The notes under the pieces: generated by a model
The model's database searches: none
Seen by the model: only the letters and a program-made list of their open reading frames with translations
What the model was told of the DNA's origin: nothing
Made by a program: the position numbers and the translations under genes
DNA from: Anaeramoeba flamelloides
Taxonomy: Eukaryota > Metamonada > Anaeramoebidae
Direction: 5' to 3'
Assembly (NCBI GenBank): GCA_027625915.1
Contig: JANTQA010000045.1
Location: 248,001 to 312,000 of the forward strand
Length of the DNA stretch: 64,000 nucleotides
Shown: piece by piece, positions 13,297 through 25,981 of the stretch
How positions within the stretch are numbered: the stretch's first letter is position 1
Layout: each line of letters starts with the position of its first letter

Positions 13297-15964
13297 GGAT
13301 AATGATGGAAAAAAATCACTTGATTTTCAAAAAACAAAGAATAAAAAATAAAAATTTGTTTACAATCAAACAAGTTCATTCAGAATTTTTTGACTCCTCT
13401 TGAAAAGAAGCATAGACACAAACTTGTTGACAGTTTATGAATTGAAAATTATAAAAATTTGGTATGTTGTTGAAAGAGGATATTTGTTTTGACAATCTTG
13501 TTGTAAATAAAGCAAAAACTCTTTCAAGTAATCAATTGTCTCGTATCCATTAATACAATTACTTTCTTGGGATTTTTAAAAGTTGAAGTCTAATAATTGT
13601 AAATGGTTCGGGTTTTTTATCAACAACAAAACAAGTAGCTTTTTTTGTATTTTTTTGGAGACATTTAATAAATTGTTTTAGTTGCAATTTGTGACTCAAA
13701 AGAGAATATTGTTTGAGAGTTGAGCACTGAGGCGAGAATTCTCATATCAGAAATCTTCTTGTTGAGAAAAGCAATTAACAAAAGTATTTTGAACAATTTT
13801 GGTTTAAACAGGAAAAGAAATCACAACTTTATTGAAATTATTAACTACAATCAACCATTTAAACCTTACGAAAGAGTTTGTATTGCTCCTCAATTTTTCA
13901 AAGAAATCCAAAAGCATACTTTAACATAAGAATGAGTCAGAGAGAGAATTTTTGAAACTAGAGGGTGTTCTTTCGTTTTTTTGATCCTATTTAACCATTC
14001 AATCAAATCTCCTTTCTGTTATTTTTTTCAATTTGCAAAAATTCCAAGATTTTGTCCAAATTAGTCACAGCTACAAAAACAAAATGATTTTTCAAAAAAG
14101 AGAATCCTTCAAGAACAAACGTAGTTCAATCCTGAGTTTCTGATTAGGTTTATTTCGAAGAATTTCAAAAGCAAAATGTAAAGAAGAGTGGAAAAAAAAA
14201 AGTTGATAACTTGAAATAATTGGTTAGTTTTACTGAAGTGTGTTAACTAACTGTAAAGCCCTTTTTTCAACTTTCAAAAAAGACAAAAAGTTAAATGGAA
14301 TATCCAATTTTAACAGAAACTTGGGAAATTTTAATTTCAAATAGAACAAAAAATTTTTCGATTTTTTTTACTTTACTGGTTTTCGATCAAAGGTTCTTTG
14401 AAACTAGTTAAAATGTTTTTCTGACTTTCTTTTGTAATTTCTTGTTATAAAAATTGTCAACTTTTGAACTCAAATGTATTTTTCCAGAAATTTTTGAAAA
14501 GTTTGTTATCTGTTGCATTTTCAATTTCTGATTACTGAGACAAAACCATTGGAAAAATAAGGTACTTGTGTTCTTTAAAATTATAATTTCAAATGTTACG
14601 AAACAAAAATTTCAATCTTTACAAAATTAATTGTACTTGAAAATTAAAATATAAATCAACGAATAAGATAAAAGCGAATTAAGAATACTCTTTAATTTGA
14701 GGAAATTTAAAAAAGAAATTCTCTTCCTCGACAATCTATCACTCAGAATTCAATTTTGGAATCTTATTTAGGAAATTTTGATTGTGACTTTTAAGCCTTA
14801 ATTTGCTCTCGAGTTTTCAAAGAAAATTCTTACCTTTCGTTTTTTTTTTTTTTTTGTTCAAAAGTGATTTGTAATTCACCCGAAATCAGAAAATGCCTGT
14901 ATCACATAAACCGCTTTAACCTCTCAAAATATTTCCAAATAGTAAAATATTTGTTGATGTTGAAAAGAGAAAAATAGGAAATCTTACATTCTTATTATCT
15001 ATTTCAATCAACCCTTTTAATGAGATTATTCTGTTTTGATCAATTTGAAGACTTTAAAGTGTTTTGGGCTTCACTCTTATCTCTTTAAGATTAAGACTTG
15101 AAGATCTTTTTGTCCATTTTTTCAAGTTGTAATTTTTAAGATCAAAAAAGAAAAAAATAAGAAAAATAATTACCAACTTATCGTTATTTGTTTTGAAAAC
15201 AGACAATGTTGTGTTCACACGTACCTTTCCAGTTCTTTCTTAAAACAGTTTTGTATTAAAAATTATTAAATTTGATCTCTTTACTTTTAATTATTATTTT
15301 GTTGTATTTTTTTTGAAGAAAAAATTTTGAAGTTATTTTAATAGAAAAAATTTTTATTTGCAACTTGTAATTCCAAGTTTTGACCAATGGCTGTGGATCT
15401 AAAAAGATTTAATTTGGGTAATTAAATAAGAAATTAATATTTGCTTTTAACATCAAAAAATTATCAAAATGAAAATTCCCTTCTGAAAACGTTACATTTG
15501 AGAAAACCAGAAAAATTAACAAGAACAAAATCTCATCAACCCAACTAAACACCACTGGAGGATAATTTCAACAAGAGAATTAATTTTTTAAGCTTTGAAC
15601 AGTTTAAAATTTCACAAATAATGATTTTAAGGTAAACTGAAATCACTATTTTTGACGAGATCTATCTCAGATATTTTATTTCAAAATACTATTAAATTTG
15701 TAACAAAAAGATCAAAATTTTCATTTATTCATCTTTGCAAAAAAATCTATCCCAAGAATTGTTATAAATCATCAAAGTCTCGAATTCAAAAAGGTGAAAT
15801 CAATCATATAAGCTAATTTTATTGAATTAAGAAATTGAAATATTCTTGATTATTAAAATTATATTTGGAAAGCTGAATGAAAATTTATCACCTTTATTTT
15901 TCAACAAATCTTAAAAAGGATTCCCTTTGTTCTCTAAAGTTGAGTCTTGGAATATTTTCAATTA
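13297..15964. other. upstream flank of the kinase gene, no other gene seen
   Basis: AT-rich DNA. An open frame at 13720-13929 (+) has no ATG at its start and resembles no family known to me. The promoter of the minus-strand kinase gene should lie in the first few hundred bases above 13297, but no clear element can be named. Confidence 0.4.
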
Positions 15965-16160
15965 CAATCAGTTCCATTTTTTAGGCACATATTATTTAAA
16001 GAAATTTAAGGCACAATAAAAAGCTCAAATTTATGCACAAAAATCAGATTCTACTAAAATAAAGTAAAAAAAAAAAAATACAAATTTTGTACCTTAATTT
16101 GAGATTGTTTTGTACCTGAAATTCCGTTGAAAGTTTCTGCGTTAAAGTAGGAACTGACTG
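15965..16160. mobile_element. MITE copy 2, Tc1/mariner-like termini
   Basis: Diverged copy of the family described at 5140. It starts CAATCAGTTCC and ends GGAACTGACTG with flanking TA on both sides. The arms are partly decayed (for example TTAGGCACA for TTAAGGCACA), and the poly-A centre is retained. Confidence 0.75.
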
Positions 16161-17331
16161 TATTAATTCAGTGTAATTGTCCAAAATGCTATATTTTTTG
16201 ATATCAACTCAACTTTAATAATAATTGGCCCATTAAAAATCAAATTTTAAATAAAATATTTATTTTTAATAATTGAAGTTATCTATTATATTATAAAAAT
16301 TTAGATTTTAATATTCAATACTATACTCAAGAGATATTTATTTTTGGTCTAAAAATAAAAGAAAAAAAAATAAAAAAAACTCTTTAAAAAAATCGGGGCA
16401 TTTATTTTGAAAGAAGCATTACATAAAAAATAGACAATTTAAAAAAGTAAAAAAAAAACATTTCTGGATTTTCCTTCCATTTGAATAACTAAATCTAATC
16501 TCTTTTTCATATTTGAAATCAAAATTTTCATTAATTCATCTGCTACTTCTTTCCAATTTTTCATTTTCATTTTCCATTTTAACAAAACACTGTTGAAAAA
16601 ATAAAAAAGAGAAAAAATGATTTATTTGCAAACTTTTCATTGTGAGAGGAAAAACTTCAAAACGATACAAAAGAAATTCATTATTCAAACGTAAGATGGG
16701 CCATTTATTATGACATTTAGTTTACTTTAAAGTTTAGGAATAATCGATCCTTTAAAAGACCTTTTTCGTTGATAAAAATGATTAGGATCCCCAAGTAGTT
16801 GAAAAAATGGGTTTAACAAAAAATTATTTGGAAAGAAAAATTGGACAAAAATATCCAATAGTTTTTAAGGAAGGAGAAAAAAGACAAAATAAGTTGCCAT
16901 TGAAACCCTACGTGATTCACGACTATTAATTGTGGTGACTTATGGAACAAATTTTCTCCAGAAATCAGTAAAATTATTAATAAAAATACCCTTGAAAGAG
17001 TTCGATATTTGCTGTTAAATATTCAAATTGAAAATTTCTTTTGCAGAAAATCGGTAAATTTTCATAATTCTTACCTTTTAAGATCCCATCAAAAATTTTT
17101 TTTACAATTTTATAAGTTCCATTTCAGATCATTCCATACATAACAATTCCTATTTACAAAACTAGATTTCAAAAATTTTGACTCACTTTATAGTGTCAAT
17201 GGAAACTGTTTTGAGGGTTTATTCAATATTCTTAACAAAAAATTGTTTGAAATCTTCGGATCAGAATCATTTTTTTCTAATTTAGCAAATTTTTTTTTTG
17301 CTTTTTCAAATTTTTCTTATTCTTTTGTTTT

Positions 17332-17367
<36 letters not shown>

Positions 17368-18023
17368 ATTTCTTTTCTTTTTTTTTAGAAATAATCAGGC
17401 GAAAAAAAAGAGATCTTCGAAAAGACTAAATAATCACTATGAAAATTGTGACCATGCAAGGTCTTTTAAAATGAATTTAATTATTCATAAAAAATCTTGT
17501 TGTTCAACTTTTTTTCATTGTAAGTTCAGTAAATTAAAATCCGTAATGCCCATTTCAAAAATTGTGACTCGCTTTTTTCTAGTTTTTGGTTTTATTTTTT
17601 TTTAATTTTAAAAATATCAGGTTATGATAGATTAAGAATGACTTAAAAGTGAATTTAAAATTATATTTAGTTATTAATTGTTCTTCAGTACTAACAGATA
17701 AACTTTTTTTTCAATTTTTTATCTTAGGTGAGTCACAATATTTAAAAAGAGTTTATTTTAACTATTTTTTAAATCCATTTTACTTGTTTGAAATGTTTAT
17801 CATTTAAAAACACACTTAAAAATAGATAAAGACATTTAATAAAAAAAAATTTCAACAAAAAATCTATTTAAATTGTATTTTTGTTTGTTTTTTGTTTCAA
17901 AAAGAGTATTTTTTCGCTAAATTTCTTCAGAAGTAAAATTCCTTTTGATAAGTTAAAGTCAAATAACATAACAACTCAACAACATTCTGAACCGATATGA
18001 AGCCCTGGGGTTTTAGACCCCCC

Positions 18024-18058
<35 letters not shown>

Positions 18059-20161
18059 CTTTATTTTATCAATCCCAATATCAAGGTTACAACCTTTCTA
18101 ACATTGGGAGAAATTATTGAATTTCAAATTTGCCAAATTTACAAAATTAGTCAAATTCTCATTTCTTTCAAAATAATTCAATTCCATTGAAATTAATTGG
18201 ATGTAGCTATTTTAACCACCTTTTCAGAGAAGTGAATGTATGGTCTAAAACATTTAGGACAACTTTGGATTGTATGAGTTGCATTTTCAGGGATTTTTTC
18301 GCTAATATTTTGAAAAAAAAAATAATTATAAGAGGATTTCAGTTTGTGTAACTTGTTTCAAGGTAAATTATTCCACAAAATCCTGTCCATTAAAATTGGA
18401 TTTTAAACAAATTTTAAAAAATATTTAGTATTAACAATTTCAAAATTTTGGGTTTTGGATAATTTAAGTAATAAAATACTTATATTCACAAAATAATATT
18501 TTTTTATTTTTCCTCTCACAATTATAAAAAACCAATTAAAACTTTCATTGTTATGAAAATAATCAAAAAAATCTCCAAAAAATACAAAAAAAATCAATTT
18601 GACCACTTTTTTAATTTAACACAATTTGAAATTTAATAATATACCCCGACCAAGCGAGTCAGAATATTTTTCATGAATGCTGCTCTGGTTTCTTCCAGAG
18701 TAAATAAAACTGTTTGAAGTACACCCTCTAAAGTTTTATTACCTCAATTTTTTAGAAAAAACTTCACCAAATGAAATGTTTACAAAAAGATTTTTAGATT
18801 AAAAACCTATTAAGATCAATCTTAATTTGTAACAAATATCAGTTACCTTTTTAAAATATTATTGTTAAATACATAAACAGCAAATTTCAAAAACTTGGAA
18901 ATTAGATGTTTTTAATAAATTAAAAATATTATAAAGTCTAAAATTTATTCTACTTTTACTGATAAAAAAATAAAATATTGAAGAAAATATGACCACTTTA
19001 ATATATGGTGATGTTGAGATACTTAAAAATTCATAATTGTAACCCTTTGATAAAATGTAAAAATCATTAAATTCTTGAATATTCAAAATTAATGTAGAAA
19101 ATGAACGAAAAATATAAGTTTATAATTCTTTTAAAATCTAAAATCAAAATAATTTTTCTCTATTTATATTATTTCTATTAATTTTAATTTGAGAAAGGTG
19201 CTTGATTATTTTAATTTTATATTAAATTAAGGAAAATTGATTCTATTAAAAAAAAATTGAAATGTAATAAGATTTACTGATTTAATTTTTAAATTTTGAA
19301 AAAATTATTAAAAGATCCAAAAAAAAAAAAAAAAGCTTTTTTTTCAGATTTAAAAACAGATGAATTTCTTCAATAGATCTGTTTTCTCATAGAAATTGGA
19401 ATTCATCAAAGGAATAATTAAAATAAATTAGATTTTTGTTTTACAGTCATTTTTTGGTATTAATTTTTAAATATTTGCATTCTTTTTGATTTCTAGATTT
19501 ACCAAAGGGTTAAAATTGATAAATTTCGAATATTTAAACAATACCCCTCAGTTAAAGTGGTCATGGTTTCTTCGATATTTTATTATTTTATCAGCAAAAA
19601 TAGAATAAATTTTATACTTTTTATTTCTATTTTCAATTGATCAAAAATAATCAAATTTCGAGGTTTTACAGCTCTTTCCGTAATTTAAAAACGATTGATT
19701 TGGTAAAAGAAAATATTTGATTTTTTTAAATGTAACTTATAGTATTTCTATCATAACCCTTTGAAAGTAATGTATTTGCGGTGACAAAACTATTTCCCAA
19801 CAATAGAATCTCTAGATTACTGTTATATGTAAAACAAAGGAGAAAATCAATTTCACTTCATCAACTTTTTCTTATTATCATATTTTTGATCATAAATCTG
19901 AACTTTCTTCTTTTAAAATTCAATTTGTAAATAAAATATACGAAAATAAAGTTCAACTATTTTCCTTTTGGCAAATACAAATAAAATTAGGGAGAAAAAA
20001 ATTCTCACTTGTACATACATTTTCACTTTCAAAGTATTTTTAATCTTTGAAATGTCTTTGATATCTTTTCTATCAAATTATAAATTTCTCTTCTCATTTT
20101 TTCATATTTTTGTACAAATTCTTTTTCATTTCCTCAAAAAATAATTTTCCTTGGCACAATT
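16161..20161. other. intergenic AT-rich DNA with homopolymers and a decayed inverted repeat
   Basis: No gene is recognisable over 4 kb. It contains a run of about 33 T at 17334-17366 and a C7A31 tract at 18018-18055. At about 18880-19100 and 19480-19640 there are two inversely oriented relatives of a dispersed sequence (shared TAACCCTTTG and GACCACTTTA blocks). This sequence also occurs near 42365-42440 and 43495-43570. Confidence 0.45.
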
Positions 20162-21478
20162 ATGACAAATAAACCAAGAAACTCAAAAAACAAAACTTTA
20201 ATTGTTTTCTTCTCTTGTTTCTTTTTCTTTGTCTCGTTTTTAACATACGACATCTTTTTTCAACAAAAAAAAAATATAAACTGTTTCTTGAGCTTTCTCA
20301 ATAGAATGGATGTACTCTTTTTTTATCTACTAGCCTTTACATCGTTAGTTGTAGGGCTGGGCGCGCTTATGACTCTTATTGAAAGGTTCCCTCTAAGATG
20401 GCTCTACTATCATTATTTTATTCGCAAGCCAACAAACGTTACGATTCTTGTTACACTCATCATCTGGTCCTTCGTCGTTTCAAGGAGACAAGAAACTTTC
20501 CCCAGATGGTCAATTGCACCCATTGTGATCTCGTGTGTGACAACCATAATGGCCTTTAAGTTGCACCAAGAGAAATTTTTCCAAGCAGCTGACTACCCCG
20601 AGATGACGACAAACCTCTCGAACCTTCCCTTAACAGACGAGATGCGGATTGCTGTTGTCGAATATGAGGGTGTCACGAAATGCTACCCTCTGGACTATGT
20701 CATCCACCACCACGTTGTCAATGACAAATTCAAAACCAAAATTGTTGCGCTAACTTACTGTGCCATGTGCAGGACTGTGATCCCCTTTGACGTAACGGAC
20801 ATTGGGCCTTTGTTTGTGGGTTCGTTCAAAAACGCAAATATGATCTTGGCAGACAGAAAAACGAAAACTTTTTTCCAACAGGCATCTTTCAAATCAATCA
20901 TCGGGAAATTACACCCAAGCGAACTCAACATGGTCTCTTTCCAAATCTTGCCCTGGTCAGAGGTTAAGAACTTGGAACCCACCCCTCAAGTTGCTAAAGT
21001 CACAAGCAAAGACTTGGGAGAGTTTCAGTTCCCAACCCCTGGGTTGTGGAAAAGAATCTTACGCTCGGAAAAAACACCTGGTTTGTCCTCAAAAAGCAGA
21101 GACCAAGCTTTCCCCGCACGAACTGACGTAATTGGCATAATTGACGACTCATACAAGGAAGCAGAGAAAAGTGTATATTTGAAAAAGGAAGTTATGTCCA
21201 AGAGAGTGGTCGTTAACAAAGAACGAGATTTTTTCCTCATTGGTGTTGGCAATTCTGTCAATGCGTTTAAAAACTCGATTAAGAATGCACAACTGAAAGT
21301 TTCCTTTGACAAAGACAAATCAGAAATCGTTGATTCGAACACCGCAACAAGATGGGACATTCTCGGGAAATATAAAAATGGGGTGTTAAATACCAACCTT
21401 AAGCCCATTGCCATCTCTGACGAGTATTGGTTTTCATGGAAAAAATTTCACAAGAAAGCAAAACTCGTTAGGTTATAA
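20162..21478 (+). CDS. DUF3179-domain membrane protein
   Basis: A single 438-codon exon from ATG to TAA. The first roughly 135 residues hold three or four hydrophobic segments (around residues 13-33, 50-66, 92-106 and 120-133), so the protein is probably membrane-anchored. From about residue 160 the sequence matches the DUF3179 pattern: AVVEYEGVTKCYPLDYV, HHVVND, then TYCAMCRTVIPFD with a CxxC pair, followed by DRKTKTFFQQ and IIGKL. The C-terminal part, VIGI then ATRWDILGKYKNG and DEYWFSWKKFH, fits the end of the same domain. The family is mostly bacterial and archaeal and its function is unknown. Base composition is much less AT-rich than the flanks, and there is no intron. Met49 (20306), just before the hydrophobic segments and the compositional switch, is an alternative start; the first 48 codons are AT-rich like the flank. 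Confidence 0.82.
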   Translation: MTNKPRNSKNKTLIVFFSCFFFFVSFLTYDIFFQQKKNINCFLSFLNRMDVLFFYLLAFTSLVVGLGALMTLIERFPLRWLYYHYFIRKPTNVTILVTLIIWSFVVSRRQETFPRWSIAPIVISCVTTIMAFKLHQEKFFQAADYPEMTTNLSNLPLTDEMRIAVVEYEGVTKCYPLDYVIHHHVVNDKFKTKIVALTYCAMCRTVIPFDVTDIGPLFVGSFKNANMILADRKTKTFFQQASFKSIIGKLHPSELNMVSFQILPWSEVKNLEPTPQVAKVTSKDLGEFQFPTPGLWKRILRSEKTPGLSSKSRDQAFPARTDVIGIIDDSYKEAEKSVYLKKEVMSKRVVVNKERDFFLIGVGNSVNAFKNSIKNAQLKVSFDKDKSEIVDSNTATRWDILGKYKNGVLNTNLKPIAISDEYWFSWKKFHKKAKLVRL

Positions 21479-24328
21479 GATCAGAGATCCAGATCATCTC
21501 AGCAAAGTACAAAACTTTTCCACATTATTAGAGAGGTACCAACCAACAGTGGAAAATTTCTTTGGTGGTTGAAACCTGTCATTTTTTTAACATTACCAAA
21601 ATAGCATAATGGCATTTGAATAATAAATGGGAAAAAAATTTCATTTTGCTTATTTTTTAATTTTTCTTCTACAGCAACACAAAGAACCCGTGTTTATAAC
21701 CTTAAATCCATGACAAAAATTCAACTCGTGTTTTGTTTTTTTTTCCAGGGTTCGGCATTTGAAGATAGGAATTAACATGTACAATACTTGATTCATATTT
21801 AAATTGACTTTTTAGAGGTTAGATCTTGAATTAATGTAAATGGTTCAATAATATTAAATGCTTTTGTTTCAAAAATTTTGTCTTTATTAATTTTTACAAA
21901 ATAAAATGATTTTATTGTTAAAATTCAAAAAATGATCTGTTTCACATTTTTTTGTCAAAAAAAAAACATTTTATTGTTCTAGATAATCTTAATTCTTTTT
22001 TAATATTTATTTAAAGTATCCCTATTTCTGGTTTATATACTATTATCACCCCATTTGTATGTTTCTTTTATCTCTACAGCAAGCTCGATATTTTACACAT
22101 GAGTTATATTTTTGTTATAAGTTTAAATTAAAAATTGCAGGTTATTTACACAACTTTACAATAAGAATTTTCAAAGAAATAGATTGTAAATTGTGATCTT
22201 GAATATGCTTTTTTATCCTTTTTTTTTCTTTAGATTGCGCAAAATAACAACTCAAATGGAATCAAATTTCAGAACAAAAAAAAGATAAATCAGGTATAAT
22301 TTCATCCCATCGAAATTTTCAATTCCGGTAATAAGACCGACAAAAATTAACATCCCATTTCCGATATTTTGGTAAACAACATTATTTCAATCAAAATTCT
22401 TTTTTAAAAAACATTTTATATTAGAAGAAAAAATTAAATCTAATTTTAAAGCAGTTTTCTCAATAAAATCATATTAATATTCAACATAACAACTGAAAAA
22501 TAAAAATCTAAAAAAAAATTATTTATCTCATTTAAAAATCAATTCTTCACATTTTTTTTCTATGTTATTTTTATTTTCTATGATTTGATAAAAATTGTAT
22601 TTGGAGAATATTTTCAGATTAAATAAAGGTCAAATTCCCGTATTCTTTGATTAAAAATTAGCCCACCTTTTAATCTTGGTATTTTTTTTTTTTTTTTCAT
22701 TTTTTGTCTTGTTTTATTTCATTTTTATATTACATTATCTATTTTGATTGATAAAATATTTTTTTTCCAATGAGTTGAATTTGTTTAAAGTTGTTTTATT
22801 TTAAATTAAAAAAACTCAAATAAAATTAGTTGAAAGTCTCTAAATTATGCCCGATTAATCATTCTTTGTACAAATTCATACTGATTTAACAAGGAATTTT
22901 TTTGTTTTGTAATTCCAAGTCCTTTGAATATATATATATTTAAAATACTTTAAATGACTCTCATTAAAATTTAATTATATCAAAACACGCTTCAATTTGA
23001 ATATACCTAGTTTTTCAATTCAAAATGATCTCCTTAGCAGATCAAGTATTTTTTTTTTTAAATTTCACAAGATACGTTCTTTTAAAAAATATTATACAAT
23101 CTTTTGTTAATTTTGATTTATATTATTATATTTATTCTATATTAAAATTTATAGTCGTTTTGATTTTATAATTATTATTGTATATTAGTAATAAGTCTGC
23201 GAGAATTCAATTAACTCTCTTATAATCAAATATTATTACAAAAAATAATAAAATCTTAAAAAGAAGAAAATTATTTTTTTAGTAAATATTTAAAGTTTTT
23301 TTTTCAATTTATTTTTTTATTTTATCATAAAGTAAAATTTCCCAAAGATATTATGATCAAAAAATATAATTCCAATTTGGTGATATAATAGATTATATTC
23401 TCATATATATATATAGCACAAGTATTACAATTTTTCGTTTTAAAATCACAAAAATTTATAAAATCGATTTTGTCTAATTTTTATATTTATTAACTTATTT
23501 CAGTCAAAGGTGTCCAGTTTTATTGAAGAAATAGAACGCATTCTTTGAGTTTAATTAATTATTCTTCTCAAAGTAAAATTTTCTAATATTTTAGATCATT
23601 TTATTGAATTGACCTCGATTTTTTTTGTCAATTCTTTAATAATGAACAAATTTTGATAAAATTCTATATTTGATTTTGTTATTCCAAATACTACTAGAAT
23701 TATAAGAAGAAAAATGCCAGATCTGTCAGCTCTTCAAAATATTAAATAAAGGGGTTTTATAGTAAAAATAATCCCATTCTACAAAAAAAAAAAAAATCCA
23801 ATAATAAGTATTCTTAGATATCTGAAATAATTCTTTTCTATATACTAATTCAATTTCATTAAGGTAGAATTCATTTTGAGTATTTTATATGACTAAAATT
23901 CAATTTTTAAATTTATTTGTCAAATTAAAAACTTTTTAAAAATCAAGAGTAATTTTTGACAAATAAAAAAATCCAAAAGAAACGAAATTTTCAAAGAGAG
24001 AAAATATAAATGATCTCCATAACTCACACCCAACAACAGCTATTACAACACACCTCTTTAAATATTGCTTTAGTTTTAAAATAGTTCCAAGATAAGAGGA
24101 TATATTACCTAATGAAGAAACACTAAAAATTGGAAATTGCAGAACAACATTTTTGGGTAAAAAAAAAACTTTCCATACTTTAATAATCAGAACTTTAAAG
24201 AGAAGAAACTCACACAACCATTCTTCTGTTTATAAATATAACAAATTAATTCCAAATAGAGGAAAAATAAACGGCAAATTTTTAATCGAGGTCGATTCAT
24301 TTTTTTTTGCATGTTTGAGTTTGTATAT
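21479..24328. other. intergenic AT-rich DNA, no gene seen
   Basis: An AATAAA-type signal about 140 bases after the DUF3179 stop (near 21620) is a possible polyadenylation site. The rest is A/T-rich and shows no recognisable protein or RNA gene. A sequence near 23505-23640 resembles 5365-5480 (GTCAAAG then CCAGTTTTAT blocks), suggesting another old repeat. Confidence 0.45.
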
Positions 24329-24690
24329 AAACTCCATTCCACTCAAAGGTGCCCAACCCAAAATGAAAAATTCACTTTTTGTCAGAATCAATAACCAAAC
24401 AACATACTATTGTTTGAAATCAGAGAATTAATAAACTTCAGATTAAAGTTGAGATCCAAAAAGAAAAACACCTGAACAAACCCTAAAAATTTCATAACAA
24501 AAAAAAAAAAAATTTTAAAAAAATTTTTGTTCCCTTTCATTGGAATGTCTAGTGCAAAATTTCTCATCTGCTTTAGGAAATTTAAAATTGTTGACAATTA
24601 TTTTTATAAATCGTAAAATCTTCGTTTAAAAAGAAATTACAAAGAATCACTTTTGTTAATGTTTTTTTGGAGTTTTAAACATTTTTTTTT
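24329..24690 (+). repeat. dispersed repeat of about 360 bp, copy 2
   Basis: Shares the landmark blocks of the copies at 5591-5946 (reverse) and 50334-50680 (forward), in the same order. The ends are short inverted words AAACTCCA and TGGAGTTTTAAA. It has no intact open frame. Confidence 0.65.
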
Positions 24691-25565
24691 GACTTTGTTT
24701 TAAAAAAATTGAAAAAAGAAAAAAAGTGAAAAAAGAAAAAAGAAAAAGATTAAAGAAAAAATAAAATCAAAAAAAAAAACTTGAGTAATTTGTTTTTCAT
24801 TGATTCACTCTTTTTGTATTTAATATGAAAAAAAACGAAAAACAATAACAGCAACTCGAAAAAGTTTTTGTTTTATGGGGCAAAGTAAAATTTATTAAAC
24901 TCAAAAAAGAAAAACAAAAAAACCTTTCAAAAAAAGGAAATCTGAAAGAGTGTTGATAATTTTGATGAATTTAAATAACCATTAGAAATTATTTCAATTT
25001 TTATTTTCTTTTGTCACAATATCGATTTTAAAAAGCAAAAAAAAAAAACAAAAGCAAAACACAAAATTAGAAAAAAAAAGAAAAAAAAGGATTAAACTTA
25101 AAAGTTTCAGTAAGGTTTATTTTTAAAGAGACTGTTTGAGAACGATCGATTAAATGAATAGTTTTGTTCTTGTAAGCAACTGCAAGAAAATAAAGTGCAA
25201 CAAAGACTATGGTTTATTTTGCTCTTTTCTTTAATCTTCTTCTTCTTCTTTTAAGTCTTCTCATTCTTTTTTTCTTCCACTTTGCGCGCATTTCAGTTAA
25301 ATCTAAGAATATATTAAAATATAAAAAAATGATTTTCACCAAAATCAGAAATATTCTTCAAGAATTAAACATTAAAAATAGTCCTAGAATTTGTCTCAAA
25401 ACAAAACAGGTACTAAAGCCAGATGGATAGTTACCCAAAATTATTTCCAAGCTTAGAATTACGATTACCAAAAACTCTTGATCTAGTAAGATATTGATAA
25501 TTACTGATTTTTTTCTGATTTTTCATTTTTTCTTTTAATTATTTTCTAAAAGGATTTCATAAAAA

Positions 25566-25981
25566 ATGACAAAAGGTACACAAGCACAAGGAAAAAGAGG
25601 TAACAAATCCCACATGCTCTGTAGAAGATGTGGAAAACGATCTTATCATATCCAAAAACATAAGTGTTCAAGTTGTGGTTATCCAAGTTCAAAGATGAGA
25701 AAATGTATGAGTCTTAAAAATATTCCAATCTTTGTTCTTAGATAGCTTTTGTAGAGCTAAAAAAAAACTTTCCTCTTTTCGAATCTTTTCTATTTTTTTG
25801 TTTCTTTTGAATAAAAATAAAAAAAGACAATTGGGCTGCAAAAGCAAAAAGAAGAAGAACTCTCGGAACAGGAAGAATGAGATACATGAAAAACCTCCCA
25901 AGAAGATTCAAACACAATTTCAGAGAAGGTGGTATCCCAATGAAACACAAAAAACAAATCCAAAACAAAAAACAAGATTAA
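25566..25981 (+). CDS. RPL37: 60S ribosomal protein eL37
   Basis: Two exons. Exon 1 is 25566-25704 (46 codons plus one base) and exon 2 is 25827-25981, joined across a 122-base intron (donor GTATGA, acceptor AAAAAG). The join completes a Tyr codon and gives [14 protein letters not shown], exactly the eL37 pattern. The predicted protein is 97 residues, within the family's usual 90-100. The N-terminus MTKGT is canonical. Two CxxC pairs (CRRCG at 19-22 and CSSCG at 34-37) form the zinc-binding site. [22 protein letters not shown] follows the family consensus. eL37 is an rRNA-binding protein of the large subunit. The acceptor has little pyrimidine tract, a feature shared by other introns in this window. 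Identification is secure. Confidence 0.96.

Noticed and set aside
13720-13929. Open frame on the plus strand upstream of the kinase gene
   Set aside because: It begins with TTG rather than ATG and resembles no known protein.
24721-25110. A/G-rich stretch as coding low-complexity sequence
   Set aside because: No frame stays open; it is simple-sequence drift.
25209-25430. 73-codon frame with a hydrophobic N-terminus just upstream of eL37
   Set aside because: It has an ATG but no recognisable domain, and lies in the likely promoter or 5' leader of eL37. The hydrophobic start reflects T-rich DNA.
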